Assembly: GCF_018802605.1 (NCBI RefSeq)
Contig: NZ_CP069161.1
Coordinates: 62,001 to 126,000 of the forward strand
Source: Paludibacterium paludis
GTDB lineage: Bacteria > Pseudomonadota > Gammaproteobacteria > Burkholderiales > Chromobacteriaceae
Reading direction: 5' to 3'
Length of the DNA: 64,000 nucleotides
Below the pieces are notes generated by a model, which had not been told where the DNA came from, did not search any database, and was given only the letters and a program-made list of their open reading frames with translations. Numbering within the stretch: the first letter of the stretch is position 1; each line of letters begins with the position of its first letter. Shown here piece by piece: positions 9,086 through 18,746 of this stretch. The position numbers and the translations under genes are program-made.

Positions 9086-9955
9086 GTGAACCTTCCTCCA
9101 CTGAAAGCCCTGGTCGCCTTCGAAGCGGCGGCGCGTTTGAAGAACTTCACCCTGGCCGCCCGCGAGGTCTGCCTGACCCATGGCGCCATCAGCCGCCAGA
9201 TCGCCCAGCTGGAGGACTATTTCGGCCAATCGCTGTTCCTGCGCCAGGCGCGCGGCGTGGCGCTGACCGAAACGGGAGAGCGCCTGTTCCGCCATGTCGC
9301 CCCGATGTTGTCCGGTCTGTCGGCGCTCGGCGACGAGCTGCGCGCCCGCACGGGCCCGGCGCTGGTGCGGGTCAGCCTGCCCCCTTCGTTCGGCGCGCAC
9401 TGGCTGATGCCGCGCCTGCCCGAGTTCTACCATGCGTTCCCGGATATCGCCATCGAGCTGTCGGCGTCGCTGGAAGAGGCGGATCTGGCACGCGACGGAT
9501 TCGATTTCGAAATCCGTTACGGCAAGGGAGAGTGGCCCGAAGCCATCAGCGAAAAACTGTGCAGCGAAGCGTTAAGCCCGGTGTGCCATCCCGACGTGAA
9601 AAAACGTCTTGGCGACCTCGCTTCGGCGCGCCTTGGCGCACCGCTGCTGCACGATGTGAACCACGCGCACTGGGAGTCGTGGCTCAAGGAGGCCGACCGC
9701 CTCGCGTGGCTGGACAGCGGCGGCATGATCTTCAACGATGGCAATCTGCTGATCGAAGCCGCGCTCAATGGCTTCGGCATCGCGATGGGGCGCTCCTGCC
9801 TGGTCGACCATCTGGTCAGCGCGGGACGCCTTGTCGAACCTTTCACGCTGCGGGTCGAATCCCCCCAAGCCTATTATCTGGCGCGTACGGCGCGCGCGCT
9901 GCAACCGGCCGCCGAACGTGTCTGGCAATGGCTGTTGCACCAGGGCGCGAGCTGA
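9086..9955 (+). CDS. LysR-family regulator, GcvA-like
   Basis: Transcription factor of 289 residues with the GcvA-type N-terminus (LPPLKALVAFEAAARLKNFT) and a winged HTH in residues 20-45 (AAREVCLTHGAISRQIAQLE), then a periplasmic-binding-protein-like effector domain. The start is GTG at 9086. It is divergent from asd (114 bases between starts), so control of asd is possible but unproven. The three GcvA-like LysR proteins in this window (9086, 15973, 38316) share this domain plan but not closely. Confidence 0.9.
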   Translation: MNLPPLKALVAFEAAARLKNFTLAAREVCLTHGAISRQIAQLEDYFGQSLFLRQARGVALTETGERLFRHVAPMLSGLSALGDELRARTGPALVRVSLPPSFGAHWLMPRLPEFYHAFPDIAIELSASLEEADLARDGFDFEIRYGKGEWPEAISEKLCSEALSPVCHPDVKKRLGDLASARLGAPLLHDVNHAHWESWLKEADRLAWLDSGGMIFNDGNLLIEAALNGFGIAMGRSCLVDHLVSAGRLVEPFTLRVESPQAYYLARTARALQPAAERVWQWLLHQGAS

Positions 9956-10015
9956 CTGGTCGCCCATTTTTGATGGCTATCAATTGCCAATGTCGTAATT
10001 CTTGATCATAAGTTA

Positions 10016-12424
10016 ATGTTTTTGCAGAATGTCGCGATGGATACCGAAAAGGCGTCGGGGTTCGCCCTCCCCCACGAAGAAGCCCTTGGCGCCGTCTGGC
10101 TGGTCGGCCGCGACCGGCGCATCGAATTCGCCAATGCCGCGGCATGCCGTCTGTCGGGGTTGCCGCCCGACGCAATGACCGGCCGTCCGGTCGATCAACG
10201 GTTCTTCTCCACGCCCGACGCCCCGCCTCTGCCCCTCGCGCAGGGCCCCGGTCTGCGTTTTAGCCGTGAGCCCCTTCCCGACGGGCGCCTCCTGATCCAG
10301 GCCGCCCATCCCCTGCATGAAACCTGGCGGCAAAGCGAAGCCCGCTTCCGTCTGATGTTCGAATGCAGCCCGGTCGGCAGTTTCCACTTCGACGCCACAG
10401 GCCGGATCACCGCCTGCAATGACCGCTTCGTCGCCCTGATGGGGTCAAGCCGCGATGCGCTCGAAGGGCTGGACATGCTGTCCCTGCCCGACAACCGCAT
10501 CACGAACGCCGTGCGCACCGCGCTGGCCGGCGACAGCGGCGTGTACGAGGGCCGCTACCACTCGGTGACCGGGCGGCGCGATCTGGATGTGCGGGCACTG
10601 TTCGCGCCGCTGACGGATCATCGCGGCGAGGTGACGGGGGGCCTGGGACTGGTCGAGGATTTCAGCGAACGCAAGCATGCCGAGGAGGCGCTGCTCGCCT
10701 ATCGCCAGCGGCTGGCGCTGCTCGTCGAGCAAACCGCGCTGGCGGTCATCGAATGGGACGAGCGCTTTTGCGTGCGCGACTGGAACCCGGCCGCCAGCCA
10801 GATGTTCGGCTACAGCCGCGAAGAGGCGATCGGGCAGCACGCCTATTTCATTCTTGACGAGACGGAGCGGCAACGGGTGAACGACCAGGTGCTCCAGTCG
10901 CTGCTCAGTCAGCGCGGCGGGCACCGCTTCACCAACAACAATCTGACCCGCGCCGGCCGTACGATTATCTGCGAATGGTTCAATACCACCCTGGTCGACA
11001 GCGACGGGCGCACCCTGGGTGTGATCTCCCTGGTGCTGGACATCACCGAGCGGCGGCTTGCCGAACAACAGATCCGTTATCTGGCGCACTACGACCCGCT
11101 GACCGGCCTGCCCAACCGCGCCCTGCTCACCGACCGCGCGGTCCAGGCCCTCAACGCCGCGCAAAGCGAGGACCGGCCGCTGGCGCTGATGTTTCTGGAC
11201 ATCGACCATTTCAAGAATGTCAACGACACGCTGGGGCACAGCATCGGCGACGCCCTGCTCGCCAAGCTCGCCCGGCGTTTCGGCACGGCCTTGCGGCGCA
11301 CCGACACGGTGTCGCGCCTTGGCGGCGACGAGTTCATTTTCTTGCTGCCCGACTGCGATGCCGACGGCGCCGCCCACGTGGCCCAGCAACTGCTCGCGGA
11401 AACCGCGCGCGACTGCCGGATCGGGCTGCACGAATTCAGCGTCTCCGCCTCCATCGGCATCGCCCTGTACCCGGTCGACGGAACCGATTTCGAAACCCTC
11501 TCCCGCGCGGCCGATATCGCCATGTACCGCGCCAAGCAGGAAGGCCGCAACACCTTCCGGCTTTTCGAGCCGAAGATGCAGGAACGCGCGGCGCGCCATC
11601 TTGCCATTGAAAACGCGCTGCGGCGCGCGCTCGAACGCAACGAACTGACCTTGCACTACCAGCCGCAGCAATGCCTCAAAAGCGGTCGCATTCTCGGCGT
11701 GGAGGCGCTGCTGCGCTGGAAGAGCGCCGAGCTGGGCGACGTGCCTCCGGCCGAATTCATCCCTCTTGCCGAGGAAAGCGGGCTGATCGTTCCGATCGGG
11801 GAATGGGTCATGCGCACCGCGGCGCGACAGATGGTGGCCTGGATGGCGGCGGGGCTGCCTCCTCTGGTGGTGGCCGTCAATCTTTCCATGGTGCAGTTCC
11901 GCCAGAGCAATCTGCCCGCCCGGGTCGGCGCGATTCTCGCCGACACCGGACTGCCCGCCGGGCTTTTGGAAATCGAATTGACCGAAAGCGTGTCGATGAA
12001 CCAGCCCGAAGCGGCCATCGCCATGACACGCGCGCTGCAGGCCTGCGGGGTCATGCTGTCCGTCGATGATTTCGGTACTTGCTATTCATCGCTCGCCTAC
12101 CTCAAGCGCCTGTCCATCGACAAACTGAAAATCGACCGTTCGTTCATCGGGGAACTGGACACCGATCATGACGATCAGGCGATCGTATCGGCGATTGTCA
12201 GCCTGGCCGGTTCGCTGGGGCTGCAGACGGTGGCGGAAGGCGTCGAAAGCCCGGGACAACTGGATTTTCTGTCGCGGCTGGGTTGCGATATCGCCCAGGG
12301 GTATCTCATCTCCCGTCCGCTCGCCGCCCCGGACATGTTCCGCTGGCTCAAGAGCCGCGCGGGCTCCGTCCGCGCCGCGCCCCTCACTGCGGCGACGGCA
12401 GGGGCAGAACCATCGTCTGTTTGA
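10016..12424 (+). CDS. PAS-GGDEF-EAL cyclic-di-GMP signalling protein
   Basis: Composite c-di-GMP enzyme of 802 residues with no transmembrane segment, so cytoplasmic. Order: a PAS-like region (about 15-75), PAS (about 112-225), PAS with C-terminal PAC (about 230-350), GGDEF (about 350-515), EAL (about 535-775). The cyclase active site is intact (GGDEF 436-440) with an inhibitory I-site RRTD at 427-430. The EAL domain keeps E563 (EAL), NLS, ELTES, VDDFGT, KIDRSF and AQGYL; one departure is Cys for Gly in DFGTCYSSL. Both activities are therefore possible. An alternative start is the Met at 10037; neither has a clear ribosome site. The 3' end overlaps the convergent Lrp gene by 41 bases. Confidence 0.9.
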   Translation: MFLQNVAMDTEKASGFALPHEEALGAVWLVGRDRRIEFANAAACRLSGLPPDAMTGRPVDQRFFSTPDAPPLPLAQGPGLRFSREPLPDGRLLIQAAHPLHETWRQSEARFRLMFECSPVGSFHFDATGRITACNDRFVALMGSSRDALEGLDMLSLPDNRITNAVRTALAGDSGVYEGRYHSVTGRRDLDVRALFAPLTDHRGEVTGGLGLVEDFSERKHAEEALLAYRQRLALLVEQTALAVIEWDERFCVRDWNPAASQMFGYSREEAIGQHAYFILDETERQRVNDQVLQSLLSQRGGHRFTNNNLTRAGRTIICEWFNTTLVDSDGRTLGVISLVLDITERRLAEQQIRYLAHYDPLTGLPNRALLTDRAVQALNAAQSEDRPLALMFLDIDHFKNVNDTLGHSIGDALLAKLARRFGTALRRTDTVSRLGGDEFIFLLPDCDADGAAHVAQQLLAETARDCRIGLHEFSVSASIGIALYPVDGTDFETLSRAADIAMYRAKQEGRNTFRLFEPKMQERAARHLAIENALRRALERNELTLHYQPQQCLKSGRILGVEALLRWKSAELGDVPPAEFIPLAEESGLIVPIGEWVMRTAARQMVAWMAAGLPPLVVAVNLSMVQFRQSNLPARVGAILADTGLPAGLLEIELTESVSMNQPEAAIAMTRALQACGVMLSVDDFGTCYSSLAYLKRLSIDKLKIDRSFIGELDTDHDDQAIVSAIVSLAGSLGLQTVAEGVESPGQLDFLSRLGCDIAQGYLISRPLAAPDMFRWLKSRAGSVRAAPLTAATAGAEPSSV

Positions 12425-12863
12425 CCGGCTCGAGCGTCACGGTGGACTTGACGCTGCGCACCAGCGGCAGGCACATCAGCCGGCTCATCACGAACCGCGA
12501 CAGCGACGGCAGGTCGGGCACCACGATGCGCAGCAGGTAGTCGGCCTCCCCCGCCGCCGCGTAGCACTCCAGCACTTCGGGCAGACGGGCGATGGCGTCG
12601 GCGAACTCCCTTAGCGATTGATCATTGTGCCGCTCGAGGCTGACATAGGCGAAGGCCGTCACCGACAGTCCCAATAAATCCGGCCTGAGCGCGATATGGT
12701 AGCCCTGGATGATGCCGGCCTCTTCCAGGCGCTGAATGCGCCGCCCGATCTGCGAAGCCGACAGGGGAACAGTCGCCGCCAGTTTCTGATGCGTCGCCCG
12801 CGCATCCTTCTGCAGCTCGGTCAAAATCATGTAGTCAAAGCGATCGCACTCGATATTGCGCAT
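12384..12863 (-). CDS. Lrp/AsnC-family regulator, likely of phhA
   Basis: Amino-acid-responsive DNA-binding protein. From the Met at 12863 it is 159 residues: N-terminal HTH (about 5-55, with LSASQIGRRIQRLEEAGII) and a C-terminal RAM/AsnC ligand-binding domain (about 60-145). The frame opens 7 codons earlier at 12884. It is divergent from phenylalanine hydroxylase (12994), and an Lrp-type gene in this position is the natural candidate for Phe/Tyr-responsive control of phhA. The tail overlaps the 3' end of the GGDEF-EAL gene by 41 bases, so the coding sequences are interlocked. Confidence 0.88.
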   Translation of the reverse strand: MRNIECDRFDYMILTELQKDARATHQKLAATVPLSASQIGRRIQRLEEAGIIQGYHIALRPDLLGLSVTAFAYVSLERHNDQSLREFADAIARLPEVLECYAAAGEADYLLRIVVPDLPSLSRFVMSRLMCLPLVRSVKSTVTLEPVKQTMVLPLPSPQ

Positions 12864-12993
12864 TTTCCGCACCAAAACAATCAATCATGCGGATATTCTG
12901 CGAAATTAACCCAATAATGGCAAGGATTGCGGCCCATCCGCACGCGGGTATGCGTAAACTGAAAGACTGCCCCCACTGACGGACTGTCCGACA

Positions 12994-13887
12994 ATGACTG
13001 ATCACCCCGATTTCGTGGTGCCCGACATCACCACTCGCAAAAATGCCGGCCTGGCGCACGACCCGCGCGATTTCACCCTGCCCCAGCCGGCGGCCCGCTA
13101 TACGGACGAAGACCATGCCACCTGGGCGACCCTGTTCCGGCGCCAGAGCGACATGCTCGAAGGCCGCGCCTGCCGTGAGTTCCTCGAAGGACTCGATCTG
13201 CTCGGCATCGATGCGGAACGCATCCCGGACTTCGAGCGGCTCAACCGCACGCTGGCCGCGGCGACCGGCTGGCGTCTCGTCGCCGTGCCGGGGCTGATCC
13301 CGGACGAGGTGTTTTTCGGGCATCTGGCCGAACGCCGCTTCCCGGTGACCTGGTGGATCCGCGAACCGCACCAGCTGGACTACCTGCAAGAGCCGGACGT
13401 GTTTCACGACCTGTTCGGTCATGTGCCGCTGCTGGCCCACCCGGTGTTCGCCGACTATCTCGAGGCCTACGGCAAGGGCGGCATGAAGGCCAGCCGGCTG
13501 GGCGCTCTGCCGATGCTCGCGCGGCTTTACTGGTACACGGTGGAGTTCGGGCTGATCCGCGAGGGCGACGACCTGCGCATCTACGGCGCCGGCATCGTGT
13601 CGAGCCGCTCCGAATCGGTGTACTGCCTCGACAGCGCGAGTCCCAACCGGATCGGTTTCGACCTGGAGCGGGTGATTCGCACCCGCTACCGCATCGACAC
13701 CTTCCAGAAAACCTATTTCGTGATCGACGATTTCGCCCAGCTGTTCGATGCCACGGCGCCCGACTTCACTCCGATTTACCACAAGCTCGCGGCCTTGCCG
13801 ACCTACGGCGCCGGCGACATCGCGCCGGGCGACACGGTGCTGCAGGCGGGGAACCGCGAGGGCTGGGCCGACACGGACGATCTTTAG
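12994..13887 (+). CDS. phhA: Phenylalanine 4-monooxygenase
   Basis: Non-haem iron, pterin-dependent hydroxylase that converts phenylalanine to tyrosine. It is 297 residues, the length of the well-studied Chromobacterium violaceum enzyme, and the iron ligands fall at the same numbers: H138 and H143 in HDLFGH, and E184 in YTVEFGL. Other conserved blocks include VPGLIPDEVFF, WWIREPHQLDYLQEPDVF and DSASPNRIGFD. It lacks the N-terminal regulatory domain of animal enzymes, as expected for bacteria. The divergent Lrp-type gene probably regulates it. This is the strongest taxonomic pointer in the window. Confidence 0.96.
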   Translation: MTDHPDFVVPDITTRKNAGLAHDPRDFTLPQPAARYTDEDHATWATLFRRQSDMLEGRACREFLEGLDLLGIDAERIPDFERLNRTLAAATGWRLVAVPGLIPDEVFFGHLAERRFPVTWWIREPHQLDYLQEPDVFHDLFGHVPLLAHPVFADYLEAYGKGGMKASRLGALPMLARLYWYTVEFGLIREGDDLRIYGAGIVSSRSESVYCLDSASPNRIGFDLERVIRTRYRIDTFQKTYFVIDDFAQLFDATAPDFTPIYHKLAALPTYGAGDIAPGDTVLQAGNREGWADTDDL

Positions 13888-13976
13888 CGCTCGCCAGTGG
13901 CAACCGCGCCCGCCATTGCCTAGGATAAAAGCGGGCGCGCGGCTGCGCGCCTTCATCGCGCGGGCGGAGACGCACT

Positions 13977-14984
13977 ATGGACAAAAACAAAGTACTGGTG
14001 ATCGACGACGATCCCCTGGCCTTCGAAATCATCAAGGGCACCCTGAAAGAGAAATTCGCCCTGAGCTATGCCGCCACCGGCGAAGACGGACTGGCGCGGC
14101 TGGAAGGAGAGGATCCGTTTCTCATCCTGCTGGACATCCAGATGCCCGGCATCGACGGGTTCTCCGTCGCCTCGCGCATCCGCGACATGGCGCTGGCCGA
14201 CCAGCCCTACATCATTTTCATTTCCGCCCACAACACCACCGAGGAAAGGCTCAAGGCCTACGCCGCCGGGGGCGACGATTTCATTCTCAAACCGCTGTCG
14301 CCCAAAGAAGTGCTGTTCAAGGCGGAGCTCGCCCAGGAAACCCATCACGATATCCAGCATCTGAAAGCCTCGGCGCAGGAGGCGGTCACCGCCGCCGAAG
14401 AGGCCCAGTGCCTGGGCATCGGAATGCAGTGCCTGCGCCGACTGCTGACCGGCCGCGAGCCGGGCGAGCTGGTCGATGCGTTGCTGGCGGCGCTCGCGGC
14501 TCTGGGGCTCAAGGGCGTGGCCCAGGCCTCGACGGACGGGGGGGTGGTGACACGCAATACCGAAGGACGGTCGAGCCAGATGGAGCGCGTGCTGCTGGAG
14601 GGACTGGCGACCGAGGAGCGGCATGTGGTGGATTACGGATCGCGCACCACCTTCCAGTACCCGGGATTGCAGTTGCTGGCCAAGAACATGCCGGAGGACG
14701 ACGAGGAGCAGCGTTCGCGCTACCGCGATGTGCTGGTTCAACTGGCGCAAAGCGCCTCGGAACGCCTGGCGGCTTTCGCCCCCGCCCAGGCCGGCTCAGG
14801 CATCGAAGACGTCAAGCTCTACCACGCCGAGGTCCTGTCTATCCTCGGCGACGCGCGGCGCTCGCTGAGCGACACCGCGCATGAGCTCCGGCTCTCGCTC
14901 GATCAGGAAGACACCCTGCTTGACGTGATGAACGAGACCACGCGACGCGTCAACCGCACCTTGCAAACCTTCATTCGGCGATAG
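13977..14984 (+). CDS. Orphan response regulator with uncharacterised output domain
   Basis: Two-component response regulator of 335 residues. The receiver domain (1-120) is complete: acidic pocket D10-D12, phospho-acceptor D53 in LLDIQMPG, Ser82 in FISA, and K105 in FILKPLSP. A helical linker (about 118-140) leads to about 195 residues that I cannot assign; the spacing loosely suggests a GAF-like fold plus a C-terminal coiled segment (after about 275). No HTH, GGDEF, EAL or kinase motif is seen, and no histidine kinase is adjacent. GGAG sits about 7 bases before the ATG. The 3' end overlaps the EamA gene by 14 bases. Confidence 0.85.
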   Translation: MDKNKVLVIDDDPLAFEIIKGTLKEKFALSYAATGEDGLARLEGEDPFLILLDIQMPGIDGFSVASRIRDMALADQPYIIFISAHNTTEERLKAYAAGGDDFILKPLSPKEVLFKAELAQETHHDIQHLKASAQEAVTAAEEAQCLGIGMQCLRRLLTGREPGELVDALLAALAALGLKGVAQASTDGGVVTRNTEGRSSQMERVLLEGLATEERHVVDYGSRTTFQYPGLQLLAKNMPEDDEEQRSRYRDVLVQLAQSASERLAAFAPAQAGSGIEDVKLYHAEVLSILGDARRSLSDTAHELRLSLDQEDTLLDVMNETTRRVNRTLQTFIRR

Positions 14985-15861
14985 GAGCGGTGGCTCGGCC
15001 GCGCGACACGGCCAGCCCCACCGCGGCGCCAAGCACCAGCAGGCTGCCGGCGAGGCTCTGCGCCGACAGCGTTTCGCCAAGGAAGGCGATGCCAAGACCG
15101 ACGGTCACCACCGGCTCGAGGGTCGACACGATCGAGGTCAGCGTCGGCCCGATCCGCCGCATGCCGACAAGAAACGCCGCCACCGCCATCACCGAACTGA
15201 AACCCGCCAGGGCGAAGAGCGCCAGCCAGCCGCGCGCGCTGTGAGGCAGCACCACACCGCCCTCCAGGCTCGCCAGCGCCAGATGCACCAGGGCGCTCGC
15301 CAAGAGCACCACGAAGGTCGAGGCAAGCGGATCGGTACGGGTGGCGAAGCGGCTGCCGATCAGGATGTACACCGCGTACAGGCTGCCCGACAGCAGGGCG
15401 AGCAACACCCCGGCGGGCCGGCCGGCAAGCGTCGCCTGGCCAAGCAGCATGGCCAGCCCCAGCACGCAGACGGCCAGCGCCAGCCCTTCGGCGCGGCCGA
15501 AGCGATCGAACCCCAGCAGCGCGGCGAGGATCGCCACCAGCACCGGGTAGGTATACACCAGCAAGGCCACCAGGCCGCTGCTCGCGTAGTGCAGCGCGGA
15601 AAAGTACCCCCAGGCGAGCGCGGCGAACAGCACGCCGAGCAGCGCGAAGCCGGCGAGCTCGCGTCCGCGCGGCAGACGCCGGCCGCTCATCGCCACCCAG
15701 CCGCCCAGGACCGCGGCCGCCAGCAGAAAACGCATGGCCAGCAGCGATGACGTGCCGACCCCATCGGCATAGTCCAGTCTCGCGAACAGCGCCATGCTGC
15801 CGAACCCCATGGCGGACAGCATCACCAGAAACGGTCCTAGCGTCTCTTTTTTCGTTGTCAT
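14971..15861 (-). CDS. EamA/DMT-family transporter
   Basis: Inner-membrane carrier of the drug/metabolite transporter superfamily, about 296 residues with ten hydrophobic segments arranged as two EamA repeats (about 8-140 and 155-290). It is predicted to export small metabolites; the substrate is unknown. The start is placed at the Met at 15861 (MTTKKETLGPF); the frame opens at 15885. It is divergent from a GcvA-like LysR gene (15973), the usual EamA/LysR pairing. A second, different EamA gene lies just beyond that regulator. Confidence 0.88.
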   Translation of the reverse strand: MTTKKETLGPFLVMLSAMGFGSMALFARLDYADGVGTSSLLAMRFLLAAAVLGGWVAMSGRRLPRGRELAGFALLGVLFAALAWGYFSALHYASSGLVALLVYTYPVLVAILAALLGFDRFGRAEGLALAVCVLGLAMLLGQATLAGRPAGVLLALLSGSLYAVYILIGSRFATRTDPLASTFVVLLASALVHLALASLEGGVVLPHSARGWLALFALAGFSSVMAVAAFLVGMRRIGPTLTSIVSTLEPVVTVGLGIAFLGETLSAQSLAGSLLVLGAAVGLAVSRGRATAPIAE

Positions 15862-15972
15862 CGTTGTCACCGCGCAATCCCGCATGTCATTTTCCGTCAG
15901 TCTAGGGGCTTGCCGGAACGCCGCGCAAACTGATAGTTTTCGGTCTATGCCATAATAATTTCATGCCAACCG

Positions 15973-16890
15973 ATGAGCCGCCCCGATCTGCCCCCCCTGT
16001 TCGCCCTGCGCGCCTTCGAGGCCGCGGCGCGCCTCGAGAGCTTTTCCGAGGCGGCCGGCGAGCTGTGCCTGTCCAGCGGCGCCATCGCGCATCAGATCCG
16101 CCAGCTCGAGAGTTGGCTCGGCATGCCGCTGTTCACGCGCCTCACCCGCGGCGTGCGGCTGACGGCGGCCGGACGCCGCTACGCGTCGCAGGTCACGGCG
16201 CTGCTCGATGCGCTGGCCGAAGCCTCGAGCGCCTTGCGCCACGAAGCGCACGAAAGCCGCGCCGTGACAGTCAGCGCCATGCCCTCGCTGGTGACGCGCT
16301 GGCTGATGCCGCGCCTGCCGGATTTTCTCGCGGGCCACCCCGGCGTCGAAGTGCGGGTGCTCGCGGCGGTCAAACCGAGCGATCTGACGCGCGACGCGGT
16401 CGATGTGGCGATCCGTCTGGGATCGGGCCCCTATCCGGGGCTGCAGGACGACATCCTGTTCGGGGAGGCCTTCGTCGCGCTGGCGAGCCCGGCCTTCCTC
16501 GCCCGCCATCCGGTTCCCCGGCCGGAGGCGCTGCCGGGACTGCCGCTCTTGCACGACGTGATCATCGCGCAGATCGACAGGCAGACCGACTGGAAAAAAT
16601 GGCTGGCGGCGGTGGGCGTGCCGGTATCGGGCCGCTTGCCCGGTTCGCTGTTTTCCCATACCTACCTGACGCTGGAGGCGGCGGCGGCCGGGCAGGGCGT
16701 GGCGATCGCCAGCCGTCCGCTGCTCGGCAACTTCGTCAGTTCCGGCCTCCTGGTCGAACTGTTCGGCGGGCTGTCGGTACAGGGCCCCTATCATTACCAT
16801 TTGCTGCGCCTGCCGGAAGCCGAATCGCGTCCCCAGGTGAAAGCCTTCTGCGCGTGGGTGCGTGACGAAGCTGGCAAGACAACGGCGTAA
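15973..16890 (+). CDS. LysR-family regulator, GcvA-like
   Basis: Transcriptional regulator of 305 residues beginning MSRPDLPPLFALRAFEAAAR, with HTH helices in about residues 23-47 (AAGELCLSSGAIAHQIRQLE) and an effector-binding domain from about 95. It lies between two EamA carriers, divergent from the first and 18 bases upstream of the second in the same direction. It may control both, acting on the divergent promoter at 15862-15972 and being co-transcribed with the second. Confidence 0.9.
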   Translation: MSRPDLPPLFALRAFEAAARLESFSEAAGELCLSSGAIAHQIRQLESWLGMPLFTRLTRGVRLTAAGRRYASQVTALLDALAEASSALRHEAHESRAVTVSAMPSLVTRWLMPRLPDFLAGHPGVEVRVLAAVKPSDLTRDAVDVAIRLGSGPYPGLQDDILFGEAFVALASPAFLARHPVPRPEALPGLPLLHDVIIAQIDRQTDWKKWLAAVGVPVSGRLPGSLFSHTYLTLEAAAAGQGVAIASRPLLGNFVSSGLLVELFGGLSVQGPYHYHLLRLPEAESRPQVKAFCAWVRDEAGKTTA

Positions 16891-16908
16891 CGCCAGAAGG
16901 AAAAACGC

Positions 16909-17859
16909 GTGTTCAAGGGAATGGTATTCGGTCTGGCCGCCGGGGCCTTGTGGGGCATGGTGTTCATCGCGCCCCGGCTGCTCGACGGATTTTCACCGAT
17001 GCTGCTGTCGGTGGCGCGCTACCTGGCGTACGGAGTGTTCGCCGTGGCGATGGCCATCCCGCTGGGGCGGCGCCTGTTCGGCAAGGTGACCGCGCGCGAC
17101 TGGCGGGCGCTGGCCTGGCTCAGCCTCGCCGGCAACAATGTCTATTACCTGTTGCTGGCCGGTGCGATCCAGATGGTGGGCGTGGCACCGACCTCGCTGA
17201 TCATCGGCATGATGCCGGTGCTGATCACGCTGGCCGGCTCGCGCGATCAGGGCGCGATGACGCTGCGCGAGCTCGCCGGGCCGCTGACGGCGATCTGCGC
17301 CGGCATCGCCGCCATCAACGCCGACGTGTTCCTCGCCTCCTCGGGCGCCGGCACCGCGACGCCGCTGGTGCGCGCGACCGGCATTCTGTGCGCGTTCGGC
17401 GCGCTGTTTTCCTGGACAGCGTACGCCATCGGCAACGCCCGGTATCTTGCGCGCCGGCCGGTGTTCAACAGCCACGAATGGTCGCTGCTCACCGGTGTGG
17501 CCACCGGCGCGCTGGCGCTCCTGACCGTGCCGCTTCTGCTGCTGGCCTGGCGCTGCGGCGTGTTCACGCCATCCATTGGCGACCAGGGATTCGCGCGCTT
17601 CATCCTCGTGACGGCCGCCGTGGCCATCGGCGCGTCCATTTTCGGCAACGGACTGTGGAACGCGGCCAGCCGCCGCCTGCCGATGACGCTGGGCGGCCAG
17701 ATGATCATCTTCGAAGTGCTGTTCGCGACCGCTTACGGATTTCTCTACGACGGGCGCTGGCCGCGCCCGCTCGAGTGGCTGGCGCTGTGCCTGCTGGTCG
17801 CCGGCGTCACCTGGTCGGCCAGAAGGCACAGCCGGCCGGGCGGGGTGGCGCCGGCCTGA
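16909..17859 (+). CDS. EamA/DMT-family transporter
   Basis: Ten-segment inner-membrane metabolite carrier of 316 residues with two EamA halves (about 1-140 and 155-310). N-terminus FKGMVFGLAAGALWGMVFIA and late MTLGGQMIIFEVLFATAYGFL fit the family; the late half is typical of a subset annotated as amino acid or drug exporters. Start: GTG at 16909 with AAGGA upstream; an in-frame ATG four codons later is possible. It follows the LysR gene by 18 bases, so the two form an operon. It is not a close duplicate of the EamA gene at 14971. Confidence 0.87.
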   Translation: MFKGMVFGLAAGALWGMVFIAPRLLDGFSPMLLSVARYLAYGVFAVAMAIPLGRRLFGKVTARDWRALAWLSLAGNNVYYLLLAGAIQMVGVAPTSLIIGMMPVLITLAGSRDQGAMTLRELAGPLTAICAGIAAINADVFLASSGAGTATPLVRATGILCAFGALFSWTAYAIGNARYLARRPVFNSHEWSLLTGVATGALALLTVPLLLLAWRCGVFTPSIGDQGFARFILVTAAVAIGASIFGNGLWNAASRRLPMTLGGQMIIFEVLFATAYGFLYDGRWPRPLEWLALCLLVAGVTWSARRHSRPGGVAPA

Positions 17860-17871
17860 AGGAAAGGAACA

Positions 17872-18669
17872 TCAGCGCAGCAGCAGGATCGCCGCGCCCA
17901 GCGCGATGCGGTACCAGGCAAAGCCGCGGAAGGTGTGACGCGCGATGAAACGCACCAGCAGTTTGACCACCAGCAGGGCCGACAGGAAGGCGACCACGAA
18001 ACCGACCGCGATGCCGCCCATCTGGCTGGCGTCGATCTTGTCGTGGTGCTTGAGCAAATCGTAGAAGGTGGCGCCGAACATGGTGGGAATGGCCAGGAAA
18101 AAGGAAAATTCCGTCGCCGTCTGGCGCGACAGGCCACCAATCATGCCGCCGATGATGGTCGCCCCCGAGCGCGAGGTGCCGGGAATCATCGCCAGGCATT
18201 GCGCCGCGCCGATGCCCAGCGCCTGACGCCAGCCGATGCGCTCGGTGTCGTTCACGCGCGGCGCGCGCGGCCGCGCTTCGACCGCGAGGATCACCAGACC
18301 GCCGACGATCAGCGCGATCGCCACGCTGGTCGGGTTGAAGAACAGCGCCTTGATTTTCGAACCGAAGGCGAGCCCGACCACCACCGAGGGGAAAAACGCC
18401 AGAATCACCGCCAGCGAGAAGCGCCGGGCTCCGGCGTCGCCGGACATGAGACCGCCCAGCACGCGCAGGATCTTTTCCCGGTAAAGCCAGCACACCGCCA
18501 GAATGGAGCCCAGCTGGATCACCACTTCGAACACCTTGTCGCTGCCGCTGTCGAACGACAGCCAGTCGCCGAACAAAATCAGGTGGCCGGTGCTCGACAC
18601 CGGCAGAAATTCCGTCATGCCTTCGACGATGCCCAGCAACAGGGCCTTGAAGAGATACATCACATCCAT
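17872..18669 (-). CDS. uppP: Undecaprenyl-diphosphatase (canonical copy)
   Basis: Integral membrane phosphatase that recycles undecaprenyl diphosphate to the monophosphate carrier for peptidoglycan and polysaccharide synthesis (BacA; bacitracin tolerance). From the Met at 18669 it is 265 residues. Both signature regions are complete: GIVEGMTEFLPVSSTGH with E16, E20, S25/S26 and H29, and the later MIPGTSRSGATI motif with the catalytic-region Arg. The frame extends upstream to 18711, but that extension is unlike the family. A second, divergent family member is at 37054. Confidence 0.92.
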   Translation of the reverse strand: MDVMYLFKALLLGIVEGMTEFLPVSSTGHLILFGDWLSFDSGSDKVFEVVIQLGSILAVCWLYREKILRVLGGLMSGDAGARRFSLAVILAFFPSVVVGLAFGSKIKALFFNPTSVAIALIVGGLVILAVEARPRAPRVNDTERIGWRQALGIGAAQCLAMIPGTSRSGATIIGGMIGGLSRQTATEFSFFLAIPTMFGATFYDLLKHHDKIDASQMGGIAVGFVVAFLSALLVVKLLVRFIARHTFRGFAWYRIALGAAILLLR

Positions 18670-18746
18670 AGCGCGTCCGCTTTCAGAGTTGTCCCGAGAT
18701 CGAAGCGGCAATGTTCCTTGCTGCGACGCGATGCGTCAATGGAAAA

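Noticed and set aside
10016..12424. PAS-GGDEF-EAL protein as degenerate or catalytically dead
   Set aside because: GGDEF, I-site and all EAL metal and catalytic motifs are intact; only one Gly-to-Cys change in DFGTGYSSL was noted.
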